64,000 nucleotides of DNA from Pseudoalteromonas sp. MEBiC 03607 (GTDB lineage Bacteria > Pseudomonadota > Gammaproteobacteria > Enterobacterales > Alteromonadaceae). The translations under genes were made by a program, and so were the position numbers. Of the stretch, positions 42,500-52,037 are shown in pieces. The notes beneath the pieces were generated by a model, which searched no databases, was not told where the DNA came from, and saw only the letters and a program-made list of their open reading frames with translations. Position 1 is the first letter of the stretch. The number at the start of each line of letters is the position of its first letter. The stretch is taken from positions 744,001-808,000 of the forward strand of contig NZ_SRRY01000002.1 in assembly GCF_004792295.1 (NCBI RefSeq), in the 5' to 3' direction.

Positions 42500-43501
42500 A
42501 TGAACTACTCAAAAGTTTTTATAAGTGGTGGTAATGGCTTTATTGGCCGCACGCTGGCGCGCTACTTTAAAGCGAATGGAGTCGATGTATGCGGCGTTGA
42601 TTTAACGCCCTGTAAAGAATTCAATATTGTAGCAGGTAACTTGAATGAGCCTGCTGGCTGGCGTTCATTATTGAATGACTGTGATTTGGTTATTCATACT
42701 GCGGCAATTGTTTCAAATGCGTTTAGTTACAAGCAAACATGGCAGGCGAATGTAGGCTGGACGAAAAACTTACTTGATGCAGCGGTCGCAGCAAACACAG
42801 TAAGGCGTTTTATTCATATTTCGTCGACTGCCATTTATGGCAGTAATTGGCAAACAGATATTAAAGAAGACGCGCCTTTGTTACCTGATGGTCGAGCCTA
42901 TAACGACTCAAAAATGATGAGTGAACATTTAGCGCTAAGCTATCACGCCAGTAAAAAACTCAATGTAACAATAATTCGTCCTGGCGATGTTTATGGCCCT
43001 GGTTCAAAGCCTTGGATAGCTTACCCATTGCAAGAAATCGCCAAAGGCACGTTTATGGTGCCACAGGGCATGTTCGGCCCTGTTTATATTGATGATTTAG
43101 TGAGAGGCATTTATCAAAGTGCCATGAGCGAGGGGGCAAATGGTGAGATTTTTAATCTATCGGGCCCAGAGCAAGTAACTAATCAAACTTATTTTAATTA
43201 TTTAGCGCAAGCACAAGGGAAAAAGCACGTCACAGTTGTGAACTTGTCCTTAGTGCTAAAACTAACGGGCTTTATAGAGTGGTGTTATCACCTTTTTGGT
43301 AAAACCACCGATATCAATCCATCAACTATGCGCATGCTAAGCCGAAAAAGTGCGGCATATAGTAGTGAAAAAGCGCACCGTGTTTTTGGCTATCAACCTG
43401 AATTTACCTTACAGCAAGGTATGCAACATGCGTTGCAGTGGGCATATGAGCAAGGGCTTTGTAAAGAAGAGCTACGCACTAATACCGTAGAAGCAAATTA
43501 A
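42500..43501 (+). CDS. NAD-dependent epimerase/dehydratase, 3-beta-HSD/OleD-like
   Basis: A 333-residue extended SDR. The cofactor motif is SGGNGFIGRT (residues 9-18), the catalytic YxxxK is YNDSK (about residue 136), and STAIYG and IIRPGDVYGPGSK follow. The pattern resembles the 3-beta-hydroxysteroid dehydrogenase/OleD group, which reduce beta-keto or sterol-like substrates. It is the first gene of the plus-strand arm of the AraC-centred cluster, 47 bp upstream of the cupin gene. No OleA-type condensing enzyme is present, so an olefin pathway is unlikely. Confidence 0.88.
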   Translation: MNYSKVFISGGNGFIGRTLARYFKANGVDVCGVDLTPCKEFNIVAGNLNEPAGWRSLLNDCDLVIHTAAIVSNAFSYKQTWQANVGWTKNLLDAAVAANTVRRFIHISSTAIYGSNWQTDIKEDAPLLPDGRAYNDSKMMSEHLALSYHASKKLNVTIIRPGDVYGPGSKPWIAYPLQEIAKGTFMVPQGMFGPVYIDDLVRGIYQSAMSEGANGEIFNLSGPEQVTNQTYFNYLAQAQGKKHVTVVNLSLVLKLTGFIEWCYHLFGKTTDINPSTMRMLSRKSAAYSSEKAHRVFGYQPEFTLQQGMQHALQWAYEQGLCKEELRTNTVEAN

Positions 43502-43548
43502 AGACAACTAGTTAACTTATTGAAAGCAATTGAAAAGAGGGCACACAC

Positions 43549-44052
43549 ATGGCATTACCAGATATTATTAACCATCAAGATTTCTTACTGACAATTCATA
43601 CCAATGATGAAAAGCTAATCAAAAACGCCTTACCGGGCGTGCATATCTACCCACTGATGCTGGATTCTGAAAATGGAGTATGGGTTTTGCGTGTTTTATT
43701 TGAACCAGGTACGGTTTTACCAAAACATTTTCATACTGGTGTTGTGCACTTATATACGTTAGCGGGAAGTTGGCACTACACTGAATATCCAGATGATTTA
43801 CAAGTAGCGGGCAGCTATTTATTTGAGCCAGGCGGTTCGATTCATCAATTTCAAGTACCTGAAGACAACACTGAAGTGACAGATACCTTTATGGTGGTTA
43901 TGGGATCTAACATCAATTTTGATCATGATGGCAACTATATGAACATTATGGATGCAGGTTGGATTGAGCAAGTGATGTTAGCAGCTGCAAAAGAGCAAGG
44001 AATTGAGCCTAACTACATTAAACCTAAGAGCTTATACGGCTTTAGTAAATAA
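43549..44052 (+). CDS. Cupin-domain protein, 2,4'-dihydroxyacetophenone dioxygenase-like
   Basis: A 167-residue single cupin. Metal ligands visible are H60 and H62 (KHFH), then H67 where the classical motif has Glu, and H99 in PGGSIHQF, giving an HxHx4H...H site. The overall pattern matches the 2,4'-dihydroxyacetophenone dioxygenase-like group as I know it, which cleaves a C-C bond next to a ketone. The ribosome site (AAAAGAGG) is good and the gene ends at a terminator. It is in one operon with the epimerase gene. Catalysis and substrate are inferred, not shown. Confidence 0.8.
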   Translation: MALPDIINHQDFLLTIHTNDEKLIKNALPGVHIYPLMLDSENGVWVLRVLFEPGTVLPKHFHTGVVHLYTLAGSWHYTEYPDDLQVAGSYLFEPGGSIHQFQVPEDNTEVTDTFMVVMGSNINFDHDGNYMNIMDAGWIEQVMLAAAKEQGIEPNYIKPKSLYGFSK

Positions 44053-44068
44053 TTTAATTCCCTGAAGC

Positions 44069-44110
44069 AAAGCCCTTAATTGCAGTAAGCTATTGAGGGC
44101 TTTATATTTA
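44069..44110 (+). terminator. Terminator of the cupin operon
   Basis: AAAGCCCT at 44069-44076 pairs with AGGGCTTT at 44096-44103, followed by ATATTTATT. The 19-nt loop is longer than usual. Confidence 0.65.
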
Positions 44111-44261
44111 TTACGGGTTATTTGTAGTTCAATCTAAAAAACAAATCAATTTAATCTAAACAATCAATTTTATTTTAATCGCTCACACCTCTATTGTATT
44201 AATCAAGCAGACGCAAGGCTGCGTTAATTAAACTTTTTTAAATACATCAATGAGGAATACT

Positions 44262-44831
44262 ATGAGCACTTCATTAATTAACACAAAACTACAACCATTC
44301 AATGCAACAGCTTACCACAATGGTGACTTTGTAGAACTAACAGAAAAAGACGTGCTAGGTAAGTGGTCAATCTTCTTCTTCTACCCAGCAGATTTTACTT
44401 TTGTATGTCCGACTGAGCTTGGTGATGTTGCAGACTACTACGAGCAACTACAAGAAATGGGTGTTGAAGTTTACTCAGTATCAACCGACACGCACTTCAC
44501 TCACAAAGCATGGCACGATACGTCTGAGACAATTGGTAAAATCAAATTCCCAATGATTGGTGACCCAACAGGTCGTATTACACGTAACTTCGGTGTGATG
44601 ATTGAAGATGAAGGTCTTGCACTTCGCGGTACATTCGTAATGAACCCTGAAGGCGAAATCAAAGTAATCGAAACTCACGACCTAGGTATCGGCCGTAGCG
44701 CGAAAGAGTTAGTACGTAAAGTACAAGCTGCACAGTACATTGCTAACCACGACGGTGAAGTATGTCCTGCATCATGGCAGCCAGGTGAAGAGACACTTGC
44801 TCCTTCATTAGACCTAGTTGGCAAAATCTAA
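44262..44831 (+). CDS. ahpC: Alkyl hydroperoxide reductase subunit C (2-Cys peroxiredoxin)
   Basis: A 189-residue typical 2-Cys peroxiredoxin that reduces hydrogen peroxide and organic hydroperoxides. The peroxidatic Cys is C49 (FVCPTEL) and the resolving Cys is C168 (EVCPASW); the GGTFVMNPEG-type C-terminal core is intact. It is recycled by AhpF, encoded 155 bp downstream. The ATG at 44262 has an AGGA site 5 bases upstream; a frame from 44250 is less likely. It probably belongs to an OxyR-type peroxide response, but I could not find a convincing OxyR site. Confidence 0.95.
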   Translation: MSTSLINTKLQPFNATAYHNGDFVELTEKDVLGKWSIFFFYPADFTFVCPTELGDVADYYEQLQEMGVEVYSVSTDTHFTHKAWHDTSETIGKIKFPMIGDPTGRITRNFGVMIEDEGLALRGTFVMNPEGEIKVIETHDLGIGRSAKELVRKVQAAQYIANHDGEVCPASWQPGEETLAPSLDLVGKI

Positions 44832-44850
44832 TTTGCCACGGCATTAAACA

Positions 44851-44873
44851 ATAGCAAAGCTTTGCTTTGCTAT
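44851..44873 (+). terminator. Hairpin between ahpC and ahpF, possible attenuator
   Basis: ATAGCAAAGC, loop TTT, GCTTTGCTAT, 20 bp after the ahpC stop. There is no T-tract, so it may be a 3' stabiliser that raises AhpC over AhpF, or a partial terminator. Confidence 0.5.
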
Positions 44874-44986
44874 CCCAATGCAACCTTAATTGCCCATCAC
44901 AACTCACATTAAGCACATTAGCGGGTGGTGGGCAGTTATACCCAAAATTTTTCTAGATTATTTATTCTGAACTCAAGGGCTAAGCC

Positions 44987-46567
44987 ATGTTAGATACGAA
45001 TATCAAAAACCAATTAACAAGCCACTTTGCTTCTATTACCAGCCCTGTTGAGCTGCTTATCGCCTTGGATGACAGCAATAAATCAACAGAACTTAAAAAC
45101 TTAGCAAACGATTTAGCATCGTTAAGCGACAAATTCTCGGTGCGAGATAACCCTAACCAAGACGTACGACGTCCGTCTATGGTGGTATCTTCACCTATTA
45201 ACAACACGCAAATTACATTTGCGGGTGTGCCTATGGGCCACGAATTCACCAGCTTGATCCTTGCACTTCTTCACACAGGTGGTCATCCAAGTAAGGCATC
45301 ACAGAGTGAAATTGAACAAATTAAATCATTACCTGGGCCGCTTAACTTTGAAGTGTATATTTCATTAAGTTGTCAAACCTGCCCTCAAGTAGTGCAAGCA
45401 CTTAACTTAATGGCAGCACACAATAAAAACATTACGGCCACTATGATTGATGGTGCCTTGTTCCAAGACGAAGTGAATGAGCGCAATATTCTAGCGGTGC
45501 CAGCGGTGTATTTAAATGGCGAGCTGTTTAGTCAAGGTGCAGTTAATCTGACTGATATCTTAAATAAAGTAGATACCAAAGCGGCTGCACGCCAAGCCGA
45601 AGCACTAAACGACAAAGAGTTATTCGATGTACTTGTTGTTGGTGGTGGTCCGGCAGGGGCTTCTGCGGCAATTTACTCAGCACGTAAAGGCTTAAACACG
45701 GGCGTGGTTGCAGAGCGTTTTGGTGGTCAGGTTTCAGATACTTTAGCAATTGAAAACTTTATTTCAGTTAAAGCGACCGAAGGTCCTAAATTAGTTGCTC
45801 AACTTGAAGAGCATGTAAAAGAATACGACGTTGATGTTATGCAAAACCAACGTGCGGCATCACTTACTAAGCAAGGTAATTATCAAATCACGCTAGAAAA
45901 TGGCGCGGTTTTAAATGCTAAGTCAGTGGTATTAGCAACCGGTGCCCGCTGGCGCGAAATGAACGTACCGGGTGAGAAAGAGTATCGCGGTCATGGCGTT
46001 GCTTACTGTCCTCACTGTGATGGTCCGTTATTTAAAGGCAAAGCGGTAGCGGTTATCGGTGGTGGTAATTCAGGTATTGAAGCTGCAATCGACCTTGCAA
46101 ACATTGTTGAGCATGTCACCGTGCTTGAGTTTGCTGATACCTTACGCGCTGATGAAGTCCTTATTCGTAAAGCAAATAGCTTAAACAACATTACGATTAT
46201 CAAAAATGCGCAAACGACAGAAGTTGTTGGTGATGGTAAACGAGTAACAGGCTTAAGCTATATTGACCGCATCTCTGGCGATGAAAAATCACTTGAGCTT
46301 GCAGGTATCTTTGTGCAAATCGGCTTGGTGCCAAACACTGAATGGTTAAAAGATTCTGGGTTATCACTAACTCGCTTTGGTGAAATCGAAATTGATAGCA
46401 AAGGTGCAACATCATTACCGGGTGTTTACGCGGCAGGTGATGCAACGACAACGCCGTTCAAGCAAATCATTATTGCAATGGGCAGTGGTGCGACGGCCAG
46501 TTTAGGTGCATTTGATTACTTAATTCGCCACAGCGAAGAGGTACAAAGCACTGAAGATGCAGCTTAA
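44987..46567 (+). CDS. ahpF: Alkyl hydroperoxide reductase subunit F
   Basis: A 526-residue flavoprotein disulfide reductase that passes electrons from NADH to AhpC. The N-terminal domain carries the first redox pair in SCQTCPQV (about residue 128-131). The thioredoxin-reductase-like part contains the FAD motif [17 protein letters not shown], the second redox pair in CPHCDGP, the NAD motif [14 protein letters not shown] and the C-terminal FAD loop GVYAAGDAT. It acts with ahpC upstream. The 155-bp gap with a hairpin suggests uneven co-expression. A strong terminator follows. Confidence 0.95.
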   Translation: MLDTNIKNQLTSHFASITSPVELLIALDDSNKSTELKNLANDLASLSDKFSVRDNPNQDVRRPSMVVSSPINNTQITFAGVPMGHEFTSLILALLHTGGHPSKASQSEIEQIKSLPGPLNFEVYISLSCQTCPQVVQALNLMAAHNKNITATMIDGALFQDEVNERNILAVPAVYLNGELFSQGAVNLTDILNKVDTKAAARQAEALNDKELFDVLVVGGGPAGASAAIYSARKGLNTGVVAERFGGQVSDTLAIENFISVKATEGPKLVAQLEEHVKEYDVDVMQNQRAASLTKQGNYQITLENGAVLNAKSVVLATGARWREMNVPGEKEYRGHGVAYCPHCDGPLFKGKAVAVIGGGNSGIEAAIDLANIVEHVTVLEFADTLRADEVLIRKANSLNNITIIKNAQTTEVVGDGKRVTGLSYIDRISGDEKSLELAGIFVQIGLVPNTEWLKDSGLSLTRFGEIEIDSKGATSLPGVYAAGDATTTPFKQIIIAMGSGATASLGAFDYLIRHSEEVQSTEDAA

Positions 46568-46612
46568 TTAGCGACTCTTGATTAGGCAGCTCACACCCAT
46601 AGCTGCCGCTTT

Positions 46613-46647
46613 AAAGCCGCCCTCTCCAAAGGCGGCTTTGTTTTTAT
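46613..46647 (+). terminator. Terminator of ahpF
   Basis: AAAGCCGCC, 9-nt loop, GGCGGCTTT then GTTTTTATT; strong. It lies just before the stop of the convergent DM13 gene. Confidence 0.9.
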
Positions 46648-46655
46648 TAATCCAG

Positions 46656-47126
46656 CTATTGATACTGTGCTGCAGTAATAAATTCCTCGAAACTTTCACA
46701 CCAAATAACCACTGTATTGTAATCGCTGACATCAATACCTTGTGGAACAACTAATTTAAAGCCATTGAATGAACGTACTCCTGCAACACGTTGCATGGTG
46801 CCTTTTTGTGCTAAAAAATCAGCTTCGTTATCAACAAAATTGCGCGATAAGTAAACTTGATAGTCAGGTCCAGGTGATAAAGTACCTTGCATAGAAATAG
46901 CATCACTTGTTAGATAGACCATTCCATCACCATAATGAAGGCGATCTGAGCCTTTAAGGTCCGGCTTAAACGCGGCACTAAACTGAGCTCTATCTTGATG
47001 CTGCTTCAAAATAGCAACATCGGGCGCTGGTTGCTCCGTTAAAATAGGCAAACTGTAAACCCCAGCCATAAAACCCATGGCAAAAATAGCCAATGCCATG
47101 ATGATAATTAGCACTGCTTTTAGCAT
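46656..47126 (-). CDS. DM13-domain membrane-anchored protein
   Basis: A 156-residue protein with an N-terminal membrane anchor (about residues 4-27). The DM13 fold follows, with DRLHYGDGMVYLTSD, DYQVYLSRNFVDNEADF and the conserved Cys of VVIWCESFEEFITAA near the C-terminus. DM13 domains are proposed to bind cofactors in electron transfer, with this Cys as the key residue. It is the last of three minus-strand genes (chemoreceptor, substrate-binding protein, DM13), 2 bp after the second, so a periplasmic sensing or redox role linked to them is possible (inference). Confidence 0.85.
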   Translation of the reverse strand: MLKAVLIIIMALAIFAMGFMAGVYSLPILTEQPAPDVAILKQHQDRAQFSAAFKPDLKGSDRLHYGDGMVYLTSDAISMQGTLSPGPDYQVYLSRNFVDNEADFLAQKGTMQRVAGVRSFNGFKLVVPQGIDVSDYNTVVIWCESFEEFITAAQYQ

Positions 47127-47128
47127 GC

Positions 47129-47935
47129 TTACTCCTTGTTCTTTAGCGTTATGGTGTGGCGTTGATTTAAAGAGTATTGTTTTTCAACATCACCAAAATA
47201 TTGCAAATAGAGCCGCTCAAGTTCACCTGATTGCTTTAGCTTTTGCATACCTTGTTCTAGCAAATCCCTAATGTGTTGATTCTCTTTGCTTAAGTAAAAG
47301 TAATAGTCGCTGGGATATCGCAGCATAATGTCTGGTGCAATGATAAAATTGAACTGTTTGAGTCTATTGAGTTCAGTGCCAATAGCCAGTACTGAGCGTG
47401 GAAAGTAATCGGCAAAACCTGTCTCTAGAGCTTTGATCATGCCAGGATAATCAAGCTCGCCATTAACGGTTAAGTCATTGTCTCTTAGCACCGTATAATC
47501 AGACCAACTTTGCTGCTGTAATGCAATTAATGGTTTTAATTGATCAAGGCTTTTTATTGCACTGAACTTTGCTTGGTCATCAGCACGAATAATAAGCAAA
47601 CGCTTACCGTGCAAACCCTTGTATAAAGGAATTGTGGTGTTAACTAATGAAGTGGGTTGCTTATAAGGGAAAGACAGCCAAGCTAAGGTAATTGTTTTAT
47701 TATGACTAAGTTGTTCAATAATGCGTTTATCATTCATTGGCTTGGCGTTGTTCATTAATACAGCGTCTACGCCCATTGCGGCGAAGCTTTTAATGAGAAT
47801 ATCGTGGATGTATTGATTTTTTACCGCGTCGGTATAGCTCGGTTTTGCAAGTTGAATAACAATTTGCTCTTGACCAAAGCTCTGTTTAATGAATAGCGCG
47901 AATACCATCAATAAAATAAATATTGTTCTATTCAT
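47129..47935 (-). CDS. Periplasmic substrate-binding protein-like, orphan (no ABC transporter)
   Basis: A 268-residue secreted protein with a signal peptide (residues 1-21), of the family 3 amino-acid-type solute-binding fold. Regions such as KSFAAMGVDAVLMNNAKPM, the RYPSDYYFYLSKENQHI segment and the C-terminal LLEQGMQKLKQSGELERLYLQYFG helix are typical of this fold. No permease or ATPase gene is nearby, so it is more likely a sensor subunit than a transporter. It lies 18 bp downstream of a chemoreceptor gene and 2 bp upstream of the DM13 gene. Confidence 0.85.
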   Translation of the reverse strand: MNRTIFILLMVFALFIKQSFGQEQIVIQLAKPSYTDAVKNQYIHDILIKSFAAMGVDAVLMNNAKPMNDKRIIEQLSHNKTITLAWLSFPYKQPTSLVNTTIPLYKGLHGKRLLIIRADDQAKFSAIKSLDQLKPLIALQQQSWSDYTVLRDNDLTVNGELDYPGMIKALETGFADYFPRSVLAIGTELNRLKQFNFIIAPDIMLRYPSDYYFYLSKENQHIRDLLEQGMQKLKQSGELERLYLQYFGDVEKQYSLNQRHTITLKNKE

Positions 47936-47953
47936 TTATTTGAGTCTCTGCAT

Positions 47954-49585
47954 TTATACTTTGAAAACATGCACCTGCTGTTGTAAACGCGAAGCCAAAG
48001 AAGCCAATTCTTGGCTGGCTTGTGCATTTTGTTGTGAACTTTCGCTAACCAGTGAAATGCTGCTACTAAACTCATTAATATTACAACTTAGCTCGTTTGC
48101 AACAGTCGTTTGCTCATCTGTTGCGGTGGATACTTGGTTGTTCATATCGGCAATAAGTGCCATTTCTTGAGTGATTTCAGTGAGTAATTGTGATGAGCGC
48201 TCAGCGTACTCAACACTTTGTTTGGCACTGTCATCTGCATTACCCATGGCGGTGACTGCTTGCTGTGCCATTGCTTGTAGTTTAGTTATCATTTCATTGA
48301 TATTAGCGGTCGCTTTTTGGGTGTTATGTGCAAGCTGTCTGACTTCATCAGCCACTACTGCAAAACCACGACCTGATTCTCCCGCACGAGCTGCTTCAAT
48401 CGCCGCGTTAAGAGCTAATAAATTAGTTTGTTCAGCGACTCCTTGGATCATCATCACAACTTGGTTTATATCAGTTGTTTGTGTATTTAACTCATTGATA
48501 AGTTGTGTATTTGCATTAACTATTTGCGATAAGCGGTTTATTGCATCAATGTTTTCTTGCACCGATTGCTGGCCAAGTTTAGCTGTTTTATCTGTGTGGG
48601 TGGCTTTTTCTGAGGTTGAAAGCGCATTTGCGGCCACTTGCTCAATCGCGCTACTCATTTGCGTAATTGCGGTGGCAATCATTGCTGATTGGTGCTCTTG
48701 CTCTGTGGCAGTGCTTGCTACTTGATCACTAATTGAGTTCATTTGCTCTGCTGCTGAAGATAAGGTCAATGTTGCATTAGTTACATCATTTACTAGGTCG
48801 TGTATTCGCTTCATCATCGCGTTGAAATGAGTGGCTGCTTGAGCTATTTCATCGTTACCATAAGTTTCTGCTCTGAGCCGTAGGTCAGCACTTTTAGAGA
48901 TAGAACCAATAGTTTTACTTAATGATAACAGAGGGTTATGAATAGAGCGATAAATGACAAATGCAATAAATAATAAGATGATTATTAAAATACTGATGGA
49001 TGCGCTCATGGCTATAGTGACTTGTTTAAAATCTTTTTCAGATGCAAGTTTAAACTTATTAGCTTCATTGATTTGAAGGTTTATCAACCCTTGATAGCTT
49101 TCGCTGAGTGGGTCAAACACATCGTAAAGATTTTTTACGAACACCTCGTTAGGCACTACTTTAAGTTGGTCACTTTTAACTTGGGTTAAAAACGCGCTGA
49201 GTTCGCTTTCTACCACAGCAAGGTTTTTTTCCACGATATTAACTAAGCGTTGCTCTTCATTGGTGAGCTTGGTGCCTAAATAGCTTTTCCATTTGTTGTC
49301 GGCAACACCCTTTGCGTTTTCAACCGCAGCAAGAAAATCATTTTTTGAAATTTGCTCAGCACGGTATTTATGAAACAAATCGACAATGCTAACGGCATAA
49401 TTGTCCGATACTGTTTTTATTTGCTCAAGCGGGATGACTCTATCGTCGTAAAGACTGTCGATGCCTTTTACCATGCTCGACATTATAGACATTGTAAAAA
49501 TAGAGGTGATCACAAAAACTGTAACCGGTAACAAAGCCAAGATGGCTAATCGCGTACGAACGGTGTAGTTATTTAACATGAGCAT
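47954..49585 (-). CDS. Methyl-accepting chemotaxis protein, first gene of SBP/DM13 operon
   Basis: A 543-residue chemoreceptor with helix 1 at about 10-33, a periplasmic helical (4HB-like) sensor of about 150 residues, helix 2 near 190-210, HAMP near 211-262 and the signalling tip [35 protein letters not shown] at about 378-412. There is no che gene or CheR-tethering tail. It is followed by a substrate-binding protein gene after 18 bp, so that protein may deliver a ligand to this receptor. The start at 49585 lacks a strong ribosome site; an ATG two codons later is an alternative. Confidence 0.92.
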   Translation of the reverse strand: MLMLNNYTVRTRLAILALLPVTVFVITSIFTMSIMSSMVKGIDSLYDDRVIPLEQIKTVSDNYAVSIVDLFHKYRAEQISKNDFLAAVENAKGVADNKWKSYLGTKLTNEEQRLVNIVEKNLAVVESELSAFLTQVKSDQLKVVPNEVFVKNLYDVFDPLSESYQGLINLQINEANKFKLASEKDFKQVTIAMSASISILIIILLFIAFVIYRSIHNPLLSLSKTIGSISKSADLRLRAETYGNDEIAQAATHFNAMMKRIHDLVNDVTNATLTLSSAAEQMNSISDQVASTATEQEHQSAMIATAITQMSSAIEQVAANALSTSEKATHTDKTAKLGQQSVQENIDAINRLSQIVNANTQLINELNTQTTDINQVVMMIQGVAEQTNLLALNAAIEAARAGESGRGFAVVADEVRQLAHNTQKATANINEMITKLQAMAQQAVTAMGNADDSAKQSVEYAERSSQLLTEITQEMALIADMNNQVSTATDEQTTVANELSCNINEFSSSISLVSESSQQNAQASQELASLASRLQQQVHVFKV

Positions 49586-49699
49586 TAGAATGTTTGTAAG
49601 GACTTAGTATTAAAACTAATAGAGAATATTATTTAAGCAAGTTTTTGCAATAATTTGGGGTGTGTATTGCAAAAATTCGTTTCTATACGCGATTAGCTA

Positions 49700-50536
49700 T
49701 TAAGCTAAATTGCTTAAAAACTGTTTTCCTGCCGTAATACCCATTTCATATCCTGCTGATAACTTAGCGTAAGACTTTGTTGTTCGACCTACAGCAAAAT
49801 CAGGAGGAGGAGCGATGATGTTAACTTTACAGTCACTCGGTGGATTCATAACAAAGTCAATGCTTTGATTATAGTTTTCTGCTCGTAAGATGGATGCCTT
49901 AGCAAGCGCGGGTGTTTCTTTGTAAAGTCGTTTAACTAGCCAAGGTGCTTTCGATGGTTTTTTTCGATAGCCAATCGGCTGAGACAAAATAACTGTAATT
50001 TCCTTATTACCCATTTCGTAAGCTTTACGAATAGGAATAGAATCGGCTACACCACCATCTGTTAATTGCATACTGTTGATCTGTGGGTATTGGCGGTATG
50101 CAATTGGTAGTGCACATGAGGCTTTCAATTGCTCTTCAATAAGTTCAGCAGTTGCTTTTAAATACTCAGCGTTACCTGTTTTAATATTGGTTGCAACGAT
50201 ATAAAACTCACTCGCTTGTTTTTCGAAGGTGTCTAAATCAAGGCGAATATCTCGAATGGTTTCTTGCCATAGCCAGTCTAAATCAAACAGGTGACCGCCT
50301 TTTAAAAAGCGAACATAATTAATGAACTCAGGTCGACACGAGTAATCTGTGATCACCGCATGGTTACGTTTATATTGAGCACATAAATAAGCTGCGATGT
50401 TGGTGGCTCCTGCTGAAACACCATAGCATTGCTTGAAAGGTTGGTAGCTTTCTTTAATAAACGTATCAAGCACACCTGTGGCGAAAATACCGCGCATAGC
50501 GCCGCCTTCTACAACGAGTGCCTTGTTATTATTCAT
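49700..50536 (-). CDS. Patatin-family phospholipase
   Basis: A 278-residue patatin-like hydrolase with the oxyanion loop EGGAMRGIF (residues 10-18), the nucleophile in GVSAG (about residue 40) and the catalytic Asp in DGGVAD (about residue 155). It resembles the bacterial YjjU/RssA group of lysophospholipase-like proteins. The ATG at 50536 with an AAGG site upstream is preferred over the longer frame from 50581. It is separated by 86 bp from the NfeD gene and probably has its own promoter. It has no signal peptide, so it is cytosolic or membrane-peripheral. Confidence 0.9.
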   Translation of the reverse strand: MNNNKALVVEGGAMRGIFATGVLDTFIKESYQPFKQCYGVSAGATNIAAYLCAQYKRNHAVITDYSCRPEFINYVRFLKGGHLFDLDWLWQETIRDIRLDLDTFEKQASEFYIVATNIKTGNAEYLKATAELIEEQLKASCALPIAYRQYPQINSMQLTDGGVADSIPIRKAYEMGNKEITVILSQPIGYRKKPSKAPWLVKRLYKETPALAKASILRAENYNQSIDFVMNPPSDCKVNIIAPPPDFAVGRTTKSYAKLSAGYEMGITAGKQFLSNLA

Positions 50537-50622
50537 TACTGCTACCTTGCTTATAACCGTGATTGCTACTAACCATAACAAACACGGTTACAAAATTAAA
50601 TAGAGTTTTGACTCTAAGCGAG

Positions 50623-51075
50623 TTAAATAGCTTCAACCCAAAGTACACCGACTTGTTTTTCGGTGACTTTTACAGTGCTCCCAGCCGCAATGGGGGAGTG
50701 GCTTTTTAGTTGCCACTGAATGCCCGAATATTGGTGTGTGGTTAAACCTTGGTCATCAACATCTGCATTTACAACAAAGGTAAGTTCAGCAAAGTCACTG
50801 TGAACAGGCTGAGTCTCTGTTTTATCTTGCATGCGTTTTAGGGGACGCCACAGCACGACCGCAAAACCAAGAGTAAACACAATATTACTCCAAAGTGCCG
50901 TGGTGTAAGTACTTGCAAGTAGCTCTATATTCATAAGTAAGCCACTGGCAAATAAAGATAAGCCTAAAAACAATAATACGTAGGTGCTCATACCCAGTAC
51001 GGCAACCTCAACGATTAGCGCGATAACACCTAAAATCATTAATGCTTCGGCTAAATGGGTATCTAAAAACGCCAT
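50623..51075 (-). CDS. NfeD-family membrane protein (partner of stomatin-like protein)
   Basis: A 150-residue protein with three or four membrane segments (residues about 9-80), then a soluble C-terminal OB-fold domain (about 95-150: STVKVTEKQVGVLWVEAI). NfeD proteins assemble with SPFH proteins in membrane microdomains. It is the second gene of a two-gene operon, 8 bp after the stomatin-like gene. Confidence 0.9.
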   Translation of the reverse strand: MAFLDTHLAEALMILGVIALIVEVAVLGMSTYVLLFLGLSLFASGLLMNIELLASTYTTALWSNIVFTLGFAVVLWRPLKRMQDKTETQPVHSDFAELTFVVNADVDDQGLTTHQYSGIQWQLKSHSPIAAGSTVKVTEKQVGVLWVEAI

Positions 51076-51083
51076 CGCTTCAC

Positions 51084-52037
51084 CTAATTTTGTTGTTTCT
51101 TATTTAAAGAATTAATAATAGACATACCTTGAGCAACCAGCGAGCTTGCATCAGTGCCACTCTCAGGTAATAAAACTACTGATGATTCACGAGCTATCGC
51201 TTCTTTAGCGGCAATGGCTTTAGTCGCAAGGTCGAGTTGAATTGCTTTTTGACCTTGTTCAGTGTCAGCGGCTTCACCGACTTTACGAAGTGCATCGGCT
51301 TGTGCTTCTGCAACGGCGATAATTGCTTTTGCTTCACCTTCAGCGCGTAAGATTTGCTCTGCTTTTTCAGCCTCTGCAGCAAGGACTTGTGCTTGCTTTT
51401 TACCCTCTGCCACATTGATAGCTGACTGACGGTCGCCTTCAGATTCTAAAATTTGTGCACGCTTTACACGCTCTGCTTTCATTTGTGCTTCCATGGCTTC
51501 CATTACAGAATTAGGCGGCACAATGTCTTTAATCTCGTAACGTAAAACTTGAATACCCCATGGCTCAGAAGCCTGGTTAATAGCACTAACTATGTTGGTG
51601 TTTAACATGTCACGTTCTTCAAAGGTTTTATCTAGCTCCATTTTACCAAGCTCTGAACGCATGGTTGTTTGCGATAGCTGAGTAACGGCAAATACATAAT
51701 CATCAACACCATAGGTTGCTTTATAAGGATCAAGTACTCGGAAATACAGTACGCCATCGACGATAAGTGAGATATTATCTTTAGTGATAGCTGACTGAGA
51801 AGGCACATCTTGTGCTTGCTCTTTTAAACTTCGATCTGCTGCAATACGGTCGATAAATGGCACAATAAAGTTTAAGCCCGCTTCTTTGGTTGAATGATAT
51901 TTACCAAATCGCTCTATAAGCCAAGCGCGGTTTTGTGGCACGAATTTAACGCTGCTTTTTAGTAGCACTAATACAAAAATAAGAATAAAGGTTTCGACAT
52001 TCAAAAGTAAGTCGAGAATTTGTGATACTGGATCCAT
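51084..52037 (-). CDS. SPFH/stomatin-like (band 7) protein, QmcA-like
   Basis: A 317-residue protein with an N-terminal membrane hairpin (about residues 14-33) and an SPFH domain (about 35-200, with FVPQNRAWLIERFGKYH and GVLYFRVLDPYKATYGV). A long Ala/Glu-rich coiled coil follows (AINVAEGKKQAQVLAAEAEK). It resembles E. coli QmcA and eukaryotic stomatin-like proteins. It scaffolds membrane microdomains, here with the adjacent NfeD. Partner proteases such as FtsH are not encoded nearby. Confidence 0.92.
   Translation of the reverse strand: MDPVSQILDLLLNVETFILIFVLVLLKSSVKFVPQNRAWLIERFGKYHSTKEAGLNFIVPFIDRIAADRSLKEQAQDVPSQSAITKDNISLIVDGVLYFRVLDPYKATYGVDDYVFAVTQLSQTTMRSELGKMELDKTFEERDMLNTNIVSAINQASEPWGIQVLRYEIKDIVPPNSVMEAMEAQMKAERVKRAQILESEGDRQSAINVAEGKKQAQVLAAEAEKAEQILRAEGEAKAIIAVAEAQADALRKVGEAADTEQGQKAIQLDLATKAIAAKEAIARESSVVLLPESGTDASSLVAQGMSIINSLNKKQQN

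Noticed and set aside
39009..43501. Olefin biosynthesis (oleABCD) cluster
   Set aside because: A ligase and an OleD-like dehydrogenase are present, but there is no OleA condensing enzyme or OleB hydrolase.
44160..44261. OxyR-binding site upstream of ahpC
   Set aside because: The ATAG/CTAT spacing pattern of OxyR sites is not present; only AT-rich sequence is seen.
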